64,000 nt of DNA from Hyalangium ruber (GTDB taxonomy: Bacteria > Myxococcota > Myxococcia > Myxococcales > Myxococcaceae). Within the stretch, counting starts at the first letter, position 1; each line of letters begins with the position of its first letter. Location: assembly GCF_034259325.1 (NCBI RefSeq), contig NZ_JAXIVS010000021.1, forward strand, positions 1 to 64,000. Reading direction: 5' to 3'. Shown piece by piece: positions 33,503-52,014 of the stretch. Under the pieces are notes generated by a model. It ran no database searches. It was not told the DNA's origin and worked only from the letters and a program-made list of their open reading frames with translations. Both the position numbers and the translations under genes were made by a program.

Positions 33503-36244
33503 GTGTCCAAAGCTCGAACCGAGAGCAGCCGGGCACAACTCGAGGCCGTGATCAATGCGATGGCCGACGGCGTGGTCGTCTTCGACATGGACGGCAACGT
33601 AGTCCTGGTCAACGAGGCAGAGGCCCGGATCTGTGGCTTCGCGAGTGCCGAGGAGATGAAGCGCGATCTCGCGTTCTTCGCGGAGATCTACGAGCTCTCG
33701 CTCGAAGATGGGCGCCATGTTCCCGTGAAGGAGTGGCCCGTCTCGCTGGTGCTGGCGGGCCAGACCCTCAACCAGCTGCAACTCCGCGCCCGGCGACGCG
33801 ATACGGGACAAGAGTGGGACATCCAGTTCAGCGGAGCGCCCGTTCGGGATGACACGGGAGCACAGGTGCTCGCCGTCGTCATCACCCGCGACATCACGGA
33901 TCACGTCCGCGCCGAGAAGACGCTCCGTGCTTCGCAAGAGCGCTACCGGGCGCTCTTCGAGGCCATCGATGAAGGCTTCTGCGTCATGCGGATGATCTTC
34001 GACGAACACGACAAAGCCATCGACTACCAATTCCTCGAGACGAACGCCGCCTTCGAGCGCCACACCGGGCTCGCGAATGCCGTGGGAAAGAAGGTCAGCG
34101 AGCTCGTTCCACAGCTCGATGAGTCCTGGTTTCGGATCTACGGACGGGTGGCGCTCACCGGCGAGGCGCTGCGCTTCGAGAATCACGCCCCGGCGATGGG
34201 CCGCTGGTTCGAGGTGTACGCGTCTCGCGTGGGCGAGCCGGAGCGCCGGCTGGTCACGCTCGTCTTCAAGGACATCACCGAGCGCAAGCTGGCGGAGCAG
34301 GCGCTCCGCGAGAGCGAGGCCCGCGCGCACCAGGCTGCCGCCAAGGCCGAAGCCGAGAGCCGCCTGCTCGACGCCGTGCTCGCGGCGGCGCCCGCGGGCA
34401 TCATCGTGGCGGACGCCACCGGCAGGATCGTTCGGACGAACCCCGCCAATGCGCGCCTGTGGGGAGTCGTCCCCATGTCCTCCAGCGTGGACGAGTACCA
34501 CGAGTGGAAGGGCTGGTGGGCTGACGGCTCGGAGCGGCAGGGCCGCCGCGTGGAGGCACATGAGTGGGCCCTGACCCGGGCCCTGCGCGGAGAGAGCGCG
34601 CCGGGCGACATCGTCGAAATTGAACCGTTCGACGCTCCGGGGACGCGCCGCACCATGCTGAACTCCGGTGCCCCCGTGCGGGATTCGGCGGGAAACATCC
34701 TCGGGGCCGTGGTGGCACAGATGGACATCACCGCCCGCGTCGCGGCCGAGGAGGCCGTCCGAAGGAGCGAGGAGCGGCACCGGCTCGTCAGCCTCGCCAC
34801 GAACGACGTGATCTGGGACTGGGATCTCCAGACGAACCAGGTTGAATGGAACGAAGCGGCGCTGGAGCAACTTGGCTACACGCCCTCGGCGATCGGCCAC
34901 ACCAGCGAGGGCTGGTACAGCTGCATCCACCCGGAGGATCTCGACCGGGTGCTCAAGGGAATCCACGCGGCGATCGATGGCGACCAGGACAGCTGGACCG
35001 ACGAGTATCGCTTCCGCAGGAGCGATGGCTCCTACGTCACCTTCCTCGATCGCGGGCACATTGGCAGGGACGCTTCCGGCAAGGCCGTGCGCATGATTGG
35101 CTCGATGTTCGATCTGACCGAGCGTCATCGGGCAGAAGCCGCCCTGCGGGAGAGCAAGGAGCGCTTCGAGGCGCTGGCAGACAACATCTCCCAGCTCGCC
35201 TGGATGGCGGACGAGACGGGGTGGATCTTCTGGTACAACCAGCGCTGGTTCGACTACACGGGCACGACGCTCGAGGAGATGGAGGGCTGGGGCTGGCGGA
35301 AGGTCCACCACCCGGAGCACGTGGAGCGCGTCGTCGAGCGGTTCCGGCAGCACATCTCCTCGGGAGAGGTGTGGGAAGAGACCTTCCCGCTGCGCTCCAA
35401 GACGGGCGAGTACCGCTGGTTCCTCACCCGCGCCCGTCCCATCCGGGACGAGCTGGGCCGGGTGCGCCGCTGGTTTGGAACCAACACGGACATCACCGCG
35501 CAGCGCGAGACCGAGGCGCGGTTGAAGGAAGCCCTCAAGGCACGCGACGAGTTCCTCTCCATCGCGAGCCATGAGCTGAGGACTCCGCTCACGTCGATGA
35601 AGTTGCAGCTGCACCTGATGCAGCGCGGCCTCGAGCACGGCGACCCGAGCGCCGCCTCGGCGGAGCGGGTCCGCAAGCTCGTGGAGCAGTCGAATCGACA
35701 GATCGCACGGCTCGCACGGCTGATCGACGACATGCTCGACATCGCGCGCATCCAGACGGGCCGGCTCGTCATCGAGCCGACCCCGGTGGACGCCGTCGAG
35801 CTCACCCGGGATGTGCTGGGGCGCCTGGGCCCGCATCTGGCCGAGGCAGGCACTCCCGCCACGCTGGAGGCGCCGGAGCGGCTCGAGGCCCGGTGGGATC
35901 CCTTCCGCATCGAGCAGGTCATCACGAACCTGCTCACCAACGCCATGCGTTATGGGAACCACAAGCCGGTCACCGTGCGGCTGCGCTCACGCGAGGGGCG
36001 CATCCTGCTGAGCGTGCAAGACCAGGGGCTGGGCATCGCGAAGGCGAGCCAGGAGCGCATCTTCAACCGCTTCGAGCGGGCCATCTCCGCGAGCGTCGTG
36101 TCGGGCCTGGGCCTGGGGCTCTTCATCAGCCGGCAGATCGTCGAGGCGCACGGCGGCCGCATCTGGGTGGAGAGCGAGGGCCCGGGTCGAGGCTCGACGT
36201 TCTGCGTCGAGCTCCCCGCCTTCGCGGCTACCGCTCGTTCCTGA
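33503..36244 (+). CDS. multi-PAS sensor histidine kinase
   Basis: A 913-residue soluble kinase with about five PAS/PAC units in a row over residues 10-670. Each PAC end reads like VVITRDITDHVRAEK, TLVFKDITERKLAEQ, QMDITARVAAEE, GSMFDLTERHRAE or NTDITAQRETE. The phospho-acceptor is His690 in ASHELRTPLTSMK, and the ATPase region has NLLTNAMRYG, DQGLGIAKASQERIFNRFERA and GLGLGLFISRQI. GTG 33503 is the start, 11 bases after the previous kinase stop, so the two are one operon and may work in one pathway. Its 3' end overlaps the oppositely oriented gene at 36228 by 17 bases. Confidence 0.9.
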   Translation: MSKARTESSRAQLEAVINAMADGVVVFDMDGNVVLVNEAEARICGFASAEEMKRDLAFFAEIYELSLEDGRHVPVKEWPVSLVLAGQTLNQLQLRARRRDTGQEWDIQFSGAPVRDDTGAQVLAVVITRDITDHVRAEKTLRASQERYRALFEAIDEGFCVMRMIFDEHDKAIDYQFLETNAAFERHTGLANAVGKKVSELVPQLDESWFRIYGRVALTGEALRFENHAPAMGRWFEVYASRVGEPERRLVTLVFKDITERKLAEQALRESEARAHQAAAKAEAESRLLDAVLAAAPAGIIVADATGRIVRTNPANARLWGVVPMSSSVDEYHEWKGWWADGSERQGRRVEAHEWALTRALRGESAPGDIVEIEPFDAPGTRRTMLNSGAPVRDSAGNILGAVVAQMDITARVAAEEAVRRSEERHRLVSLATNDVIWDWDLQTNQVEWNEAALEQLGYTPSAIGHTSEGWYSCIHPEDLDRVLKGIHAAIDGDQDSWTDEYRFRRSDGSYVTFLDRGHIGRDASGKAVRMIGSMFDLTERHRAEAALRESKERFEALADNISQLAWMADETGWIFWYNQRWFDYTGTTLEEMEGWGWRKVHHPEHVERVVERFRQHISSGEVWEETFPLRSKTGEYRWFLTRARPIRDELGRVRRWFGTNTDITAQRETEARLKEALKARDEFLSIASHELRTPLTSMKLQLHLMQRGLEHGDPSAASAERVRKLVEQSNRQIARLARLIDDMLDIARIQTGRLVIEPTPVDAVELTRDVLGRLGPHLAEAGTPATLEAPERLEARWDPFRIEQVITNLLTNAMRYGNHKPVTVRLRSREGRILLSVQDQGLGIAKASQERIFNRFERAISASVVSGLGLGLFISRQIVEAHGGRIWVESEGPGRGSTFCVELPAFAATARS

Positions 36245-37934
36245 GCAGTGCCTCGGGAACATCGATGTGGCGGGAGCGGAGCCACTCGCCCAGCGCCTTG
36301 CCCTGTGGATCGAAGCGCGTAGACGACGAGACGCCCTCGCCGAGAATCCCGTCGATGACGAAGTTCAGCCCTCGGAGCCGGGGGAAGAGGTGCCGCTCGA
36401 TGGGGAAGGCGGCGGCCTCGGGGAGCAGCTCGCGGAGCTTGTCCGAGGTAAGCGTATGCACGAGCCACCTCCACGCCTCGTCCGTGCGGGCCCAGACGCC
36501 GATGTTGGCCGTGCCTCCCTTGTCGCCACTCCGCGCGGCGACGATGCGACCGAGTGGCACTCGACGCGTTGGACCCGCGGGCAGCGGCTCGGGGAGCGCG
36601 GGTGACTCCGCCGGTCCGAGGGCCAGCGTCTGCTCCGAAGGAGGAATGACGGAGCGCGTCCCGTCTGGGAGGACAGCGACATGCTCCACCTTCGCCGCGT
36701 CGACGTAGGCCGGCGTGTAGACGCCGTAGGGAGCGCTGTCCGCTGGAGGCGCCGTCATCGTGAAGCCGGGATAGCTCCCCAGCGCCAGCTCCACCGCCGC
36801 GCCGCTGAAGGCCCGTCCGATCACCTTCGCGTCGGGGTCCTTCACCACCACCCGCAGGAACGCCGCCGCCTGCTCCTCCGTGGGCGCGTCCTCCCGGTCG
36901 GTCCGGACGAGCGTCCAGTGGATCTCCTTCGGCTTGCGGGGCAGCGCGGCCTCGAGCTGCTCGCGGGCCAGGCGGGCCTTCTCCTCGATGTCGAGGCCGA
37001 CGAGGACGAACGTCGACTCGTTGCGGTACCCGCCGAGGTGGTTGAGGCAGACCTTCACCGTGGGCGGGGGTGGCTCGCCACGAACGCCCGTGATGCGGAC
37101 ACGGTCCTTGCCGTCGGAGGACAGCGAGAGCGTGTCGAAGCGGGCCGTCGCGTCGGGCCCCGCGTACCGGGCCCCAGTGATTTCGTAGACGAGCTGCGCG
37201 GTCACCGTGTCCACCGTCACCGCGCCGCCCGTGCCCGGGTGCTTGGTGATGACGGAACTCCCATCTTCATGGATCTCCGCGAGCGGGAAGCCGGGTCGGC
37301 GGGCGTCCAGCTCCGTGAAGAAGGAGTAGTTGCCTCCTGTGGCCTGGGCACCACACTCCAGCACATGGCCGGCGACCATCGCCCCCGCGAGCCGGTCCCA
37401 GTCATCCGTCCGCCAGCCGAAGTGCGCGGCCGCCGGGCCCACGACGAGCGAGGCGTCCGTCACGCGTCCGGTGACGACGATGTCCGCTCCCGCGCGCAGG
37501 CACGCGGCGATTCCCCACGCTCCCAGGTACGCGTTCGCCGTGATGGGCGTGCCCAGCCCCAGCGCATCCGCGTTGCCCGAGAGATCGTCGCCCTCCACGT
37601 GCGCGACCCGGGCCTTCACGCCCAGACGCTCGGAGAGCTGGCGGAGCGCGGTGGCGAGCCCCACGGGGTTCAAGCCGCCCGCGTTGGTGACGACCCGGAC
37701 CTTCTTCTCCATGGCGAGCGCCAGGCACTGCTCCATCTGGCGGAGGAAGGTCTTCGCGTAACCGAGATCCGGATCCTTCATCCGATCGCGACCGAGGATC
37801 AGCATCGTCAGTTCGGCGAGGTAGTCGCCGGTGACGACATCAAGCTGACCGCCTTCGAGCATCTCGCGGACCGCCGAGAAGCGGTCTCCATAGAAGCCCG
37901 AGGCATTGCCGATACGCAGGGGGGACGCGGCCAT
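36228..37934 (-). CDS. AtuA-like protein (acyclic terpene/acyl-CoA utilisation family, DUF1446)
   Basis: A 568-residue protein. The main domain (about 1-440) has the family sequence RIGNASGFYGDRF at the N-terminus, then TGDYLAELTMLIL, VTNAGGLNPVGLATAL and VEGDDL. The C-terminal about 100 residues (PLGRIVAARSGDKGGTANIGVWAR onward) are the small ferredoxin-like AtuA C-terminal domain, here fused. Related proteins occur in citronellol/geraniol and other acyl-CoA degradation clusters, but the exact reaction is not established. ATG 37934 has TGGAG six bases upstream. The gene is alone on this strand, separated by 137 bases from the immunity gene behind it. Confidence 0.8.
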   Translation of the reverse strand: MAASPLRIGNASGFYGDRFSAVREMLEGGQLDVVTGDYLAELTMLILGRDRMKDPDLGYAKTFLRQMEQCLALAMEKKVRVVTNAGGLNPVGLATALRQLSERLGVKARVAHVEGDDLSGNADALGLGTPITANAYLGAWGIAACLRAGADIVVTGRVTDASLVVGPAAAHFGWRTDDWDRLAGAMVAGHVLECGAQATGGNYSFFTELDARRPGFPLAEIHEDGSSVITKHPGTGGAVTVDTVTAQLVYEITGARYAGPDATARFDTLSLSSDGKDRVRITGVRGEPPPPTVKVCLNHLGGYRNESTFVLVGLDIEEKARLAREQLEAALPRKPKEIHWTLVRTDREDAPTEEQAAAFLRVVVKDPDAKVIGRAFSGAAVELALGSYPGFTMTAPPADSAPYGVYTPAYVDAAKVEHVAVLPDGTRSVIPPSEQTLALGPAESPALPEPLPAGPTRRVPLGRIVAARSGDKGGTANIGVWARTDEAWRWLVHTLTSDKLRELLPEAAAFPIERHLFPRLRGLNFVIDGILGEGVSSSTRFDPQGKALGEWLRSRHIDVPEALLRNER

Positions 37935-38071
37935 ATTTTCTCCACTCAGCGACGACACCTTCACCCCACTCTCTACACCAGCCTCCGCACACCGGGGCGA
38001 GCGCAGTACAGAAGAGTCACGAAACCGGGGCAAACCCAGGCGTCCCTAAGACGCCGCCCGGCCACTGACGA

Positions 38072-39319
38072 TTACACCACCGGGCTTCGCCCGACGCGGG
38101 ACAGGTGTCCGTGGCCCTCCTCGTCGAACCGCCGTAGCAGTTCGTCCCGGCCCTTCTTGCCGTGCTCCAGGAGGTAGGACAGCTCCGTCGGTAGTAGCGC
38201 CTGGACGGTGACGAGCCGCACCTCCCCGGACGGCATGGGGAAGCTCCGGGGGAGCGCGCTCGGCCCCATGCCCAGCAGCACACCCACCCTGCCCTCCTGA
38301 GTGACGAGCGGCTGGGGCATGCCCTTGCCGGAGACCTCCATGGACATCCAGCCCGTCTTCACCTTCTCGCGCACCCGCTCGTGCTCCGCCACCTCGTCAC
38401 CCACCCGCTCCAGCAGCAGCAGGGGCCAGCTCTCATGGGCGTCCTTGAGGGGCTCGTCTGTCTCCAGGGCCAGCTCCAATCCGAAGCCCACGGACGGCTC
38501 CACGCGGTCCACGAAGAAGTCTGAGAGTCCATCCGTCACCAGCAGGGTGCGTCCACCTGGCCGGTGGATGACACGCCAGACCTGCCGCCGGGCGGGCCAT
38601 GAGCCGCCCACGACGATGGGGATGATGGCTTCCTCGTCCAACCTTCCCAGAGTGCGCCAGAAGGCCTCGCGGGCGGCGTCCGTCTGCTCTCGCAACGCAA
38701 TGAGTCGCTGGTTCCGTTCGCGCTCCTCATGGCTGATGGCGCTGGGGCCGGTGACCTCCTTGAACTTCACGCCCGTGATCCCCGCGCGATCAAGGGCCTC
38801 TTTGATGTCCTCGGAGACAATGAGGGCGATGGTCCATCCCCAGGTGCGGAACACCCTGGCATCCCCCACCTTCGAGGGGTCGATGCGCATGCCATAAACG
38901 GCGCGGTACTGTCCTGTCTTCTCTGGCCGACCGTCCTCCGGCCTCCAGTACCGAACCTCCTCAGAGGCCTTGTCATCAATGCAGCGGACAATGCGGGTAG
39001 CGTTCAGGATGGAGAACTGATCCGGTTGCCCGGTGATCCCCACAGGGATGATCTCCACGTCGCTCGGAGCCATCTCCGCAAGAAGGGATGCCACCCTGGC
39101 GTGGACGACGGGGATGCTGAAGGCTGCATGCGAGAAGTCGAGGGGAATGCCGGGTCTCTCGGCCGGAATCTGAACATGGCCCTTGAACCGGGCAGGCTCT
39201 CCCACCCTGAACTGCCAAGGGTCTTCGAGCTGATGGCCGTTCTGATCAAGGGGATGGCCCAGCTCCCAACGCCCTGGCAGGTACACATCGTCCGCTAGAT
39301 CGAAGTACCGCTTCGGCAT
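38072..39319 (-). CDS. two-domain immunity protein (Imm11-like plus SUFU-like)
   Basis: A 415-residue cytoplasmic protein encoded directly downstream of the toxin. Residues about 1-190 resemble the Imm11/DUF1629 family (PKRYFDLADDVYLPGRWELG, SILNATRIVRCID, VFRTWGWTIALIVSEDIKEAL). Residues about 210-395 resemble the suppressor-of-fused (SUFU) fold (VTDGLSDF, GFGLELALETDE, SWPLLLLERVGDEVAEHERV, VTVQALLPTEL). Both folds are known in polymorphic-toxin immunity proteins, so one polypeptide may give two layers of protection. ATG 39319 is preceded by AGGGAG. It probably shares the toxin's transcript (15 bases between genes). Confidence 0.75.
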   Translation of the reverse strand: MPKRYFDLADDVYLPGRWELGHPLDQNGHQLEDPWQFRVGEPARFKGHVQIPAERPGIPLDFSHAAFSIPVVHARVASLLAEMAPSDVEIIPVGITGQPDQFSILNATRIVRCIDDKASEEVRYWRPEDGRPEKTGQYRAVYGMRIDPSKVGDARVFRTWGWTIALIVSEDIKEALDRAGITGVKFKEVTGPSAISHEERERNQRLIALREQTDAAREAFWRTLGRLDEEAIIPIVVGGSWPARRQVWRVIHRPGGRTLLVTDGLSDFFVDRVEPSVGFGLELALETDEPLKDAHESWPLLLLERVGDEVAEHERVREKVKTGWMSMEVSGKGMPQPLVTQEGRVGVLLGMGPSALPRSFPMPSGEVRLVTVQALLPTELSYLLEHGKKGRDELLRRFDEEGHGHLSRVGRSPVV

Positions 39320-39334
39320 GGCTCCCTCTTACCG

Positions 39335-40690
39335 TCATGGGTTCCGGGTAACCAGCCGGTTGAGCCGTGTACCCGGTGTGGAGATTTCCTCGGCCAACGC
39401 GCGAAGTTCTGCTTCCAGCGCCTGCCTGCACATCTGAATCGTCCGGCACCTGGTCGTTGCGTCATCGAGCCGCCTGTAGATCTCCTCGTGGTACTCCTGC
39501 GGGTGGGGCCCCTTGTGGCCCCTGATGCGGACAATGTTCGCCGGATCGTTCAACGACATACCGGCCCGGTCGAAGATCTTCTGGAACTTCGGCGTCCATG
39601 GGCCGCCGCTGTGAGTGGCCTCGGTCCACTTGTCCGTGGCGATGTGGTGGTCGTGTCCCTCTGCATCCACCGGCCTGGAAGCCGCCCCGCTCATGCTCTG
39701 AGCAGTCGCGGCGACCGCATTGGGAGCCAGGGCGATGGTGACCGCATCAGCGGTCACGGTCACGGCTTCCACCTGCGCCACTTCCGTCAGTCGAACTCCC
39801 ACCCGCGCTGCGCCTGCCGCTGACGCTTGAGCCGAGCCCGGCAGCGTGGGCACCTTGGCTGAGAAGCTTGCCGCCGTCTGACCGATGGCGGCAGTGAGCA
39901 GCAGGGCGAATGCCCGCGCCGCGTTCTTCCCCATCACCTTGCCGTACTTGCTCCCGGCATCGCGGATCGCCGCGAACGTGGTGGCGTGATCCAACTCCTC
40001 CACCATCCGCCTGAAGCCTTGGATGAGCGTCCAGAACGTGTCCACTCCGATGTAACAGACGAAGCTGGCCGTGACGACCGTCGCCAGCCCTTTGGAGAAC
40101 ACCGGCTCGGGCGCCAGCCACATCGCCGCGTAGATCGCCATCGTCCAGTACAGCGTGGCCTTGATCGCCTCCGGGTCGGCCAGGTCCTTGAAGGCCTGCA
40201 TCATCTCCGGCACCACCTCTTCGATGGCGAAGGACATGGCCAGGGCGTAACGGCCATCCCCGGTAAGGACAGGGTGAGTCATCAGCGCCTTGCGACAATC
40301 CCCAGGCTTCCCGAGGGCCTCGCAGAACTGCAAGTATTCCTGCGTCACTCGCGCAGCCACCTCGGCCCACTCCGAAGCCAGGGGCGGTGCGTCCAGCGGA
40401 ACAACTCCTTCGCGCTGGGTGTAGCGGTACCAGCCACTGCGTGGGGAGACTTCGAACTGCTCCCTCGCGGCTTTCTCCGGGTTGAAAGAGGGCCTCATCC
40501 GCCGGACCTCCTTCGCGATGGCCTGGGTGAACTCCTCCTTCCCCAACTCCACCGGATTGGACTCGCCCGTGCGGGGGATGTGAATGAGGGGCGGGCCCTG
40601 CCCCGCCTCCAGGCGTACCTCGGGCGTCGTGCTGCACGTCGTGAACAGGGCCAAGAGCAAGACTGCAACGAGCAGACGCCCAGGCGCCAT
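39335..40690 (-). CDS. SitA-like polymorphic lipoprotein toxin with AHH-type nuclease C-terminus
   Basis: A 451-residue exported lipoprotein. The signal peptide ends LALFTTC with Cys19 as the probable lipidation site; Ser at +2 would fit outer-membrane sorting. The middle carries hydrophobic segments (about 165-220 and 250-290). The C-terminal 107 residues form an AHH/HNH-type nuclease: a DHH motif (347-349), then SLNDPANIVRI and GHKGPHPQEYHEEI, the hallmark order of that family. This is the layout of myxobacterial SitA toxins, which pass between kin cells by TraA/TraB outer membrane exchange and are neutralised by a linked immunity protein. No SitB-like accessory gene is seen. ATG 40690 has GGAGGG upstream. 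Confidence 0.75.
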   Translation of the reverse strand: MAPGRLLVAVLLLALFTTCSTTPEVRLEAGQGPPLIHIPRTGESNPVELGKEEFTQAIAKEVRRMRPSFNPEKAAREQFEVSPRSGWYRYTQREGVVPLDAPPLASEWAEVAARVTQEYLQFCEALGKPGDCRKALMTHPVLTGDGRYALAMSFAIEEVVPEMMQAFKDLADPEAIKATLYWTMAIYAAMWLAPEPVFSKGLATVVTASFVCYIGVDTFWTLIQGFRRMVEELDHATTFAAIRDAGSKYGKVMGKNAARAFALLLTAAIGQTAASFSAKVPTLPGSAQASAAGAARVGVRLTEVAQVEAVTVTADAVTIALAPNAVAATAQSMSGAASRPVDAEGHDHHIATDKWTEATHSGGPWTPKFQKIFDRAGMSLNDPANIVRIRGHKGPHPQEYHEEIYRRLDDATTRCRTIQMCRQALEAELRALAEEISTPGTRLNRLVTRNP

Positions 40691-40836
40691 GAGACGCCCT
40701 CCAGATCAAAGAGGGTTCCAGCCTACGAGAACGTTGACTCCGATCCCCAGGCCCTTGCGAAAACAGGGACTTGCGCGAACAAGCTCCCGGGACCGTCCGC
40801 GAACGTGGACGGTGCAGCCAGGGCCGGGCCTGCTCA

Positions 40837-40861
40837 GCACTTCTAACTCAGTTAGAAGTGC
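40837..40861. repeat. perfect 11-base inverted repeat upstream of toxin and tRNA genes
   Basis: GCACTTCTAAC (40837-40847) and GTTAGAAGTGC (40851-40861) are perfect inverted copies around TCA. The site is AT-richer than its surroundings, 147 bases upstream of the toxin start on one side and 37 bases before the tRNA -35 element on the other. No T-run follows in either direction. An operator or a recombination/attachment-type site beside a tRNA are both possible. Confidence 0.5.
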
Positions 40862-40897
40862 CCACTCGCCGCCTCGCAGTTGCATGTACCGAACCCC

Positions 40898-40926
40898 TTG
40901 CGGCGGCGCGTCAGGCTCGGTATAGG
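40898..40926 (+). promoter_or_regulatory. promoter of tRNA-Met
   Basis: TTGCGG at 40898-40903, 17 bases, TATAGG at 40921-40926. Transcription would begin about 7 bases later, just ahead of the mature tRNA 5' end at 40941. The spacing and position fit a strong housekeeping promoter. Confidence 0.6.
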
Positions 40927-40940
40927 GGGCAGCACTTCAT

Positions 40941-41014
40941 GGCCAGGTAGCTCACCTGGTTAGAGCGGCGGTCTCATAATCCGCAGGTAGTCGGTTCAAG
41001 TCCGACCCTGGCCA
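40941..41014 (+). tRNA. tRNA-Met (anticodon CAT)
   Basis: It folds as a complete 74-base cloverleaf. The acceptor stem pairs GGCCAGG (40941-40947) with CCTGGCC (41007-41013), the D stem pairs GCTC with GAGC, and the T arm is GTCGG-TTCAAGT-CCGAC. The anticodon loop is CTCATAA with CAT at 40975-40977. The last anticodon-stem position is a T-T mismatch. The following bases read CA, not CCA, so the 3' CCA is added after transcription. The sequence looks like elongator tRNA-Met, not the initiator, because the first acceptor pair is G-C. An Ile tRNA with a modified CAT anticodon is less likely. Confidence 0.92.
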
Positions 41015-41017
41015 CAG

Positions 41018-41055
41018 GCCCCGGAGTCACTCCCTGAGTGATTCCGGGGCTTTTT
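41018..41055 (+). terminator. intrinsic terminator of tRNA-Met
   Basis: GCCCCGGAGTCAC (41018-41030) pairs with GTGATTCCGGGGC (41038-41050), with one mismatch, over a 7-base loop, followed directly by TTTTT at 41051-41055. It reads in the tRNA direction; on the other strand no T-run follows, so it is not an obvious terminator for the siderophore operon that ends at 41133. Confidence 0.85.
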
Positions 41056-41132
41056 CTTTGTCCCAAGCGCTCAGCAGCGGCCCGAGCCCGAGCGCCTGGA
41101 GGGCTTCCAGGCACTCGACTCCAGAGCCCGCC

Positions 41133-45740
<4,608 letters not shown>

Positions 45741-45741
45741 C

Positions 45742-51978
<6,237 letters not shown>

Positions 51979-52014
51979 GGCGTTGACCGGGGGAGCGGGA
52001 GGGAGCGGCGGGCC

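Noticed and set aside
33104-35962. Minus-strand open frame of about 950 codons opposite the two histidine kinases
   Set aside because: The kinase motifs on the plus strand are intact. The antisense translation is low-complexity Arg/Leu/Val sequence.
38039-38055. Hairpin GGCGTC/GACGCC after the immunity gene as a terminator
   Set aside because: Only six base pairs and a three-base T stretch on the minus strand; too weak to list as a feature.
41094-41112. Hairpin GCCTGGA/TCCAGGC after the last PKS gene as the operon terminator
   Set aside because: No T-run on the minus strand after it; could equally be chance in GC-rich DNA.
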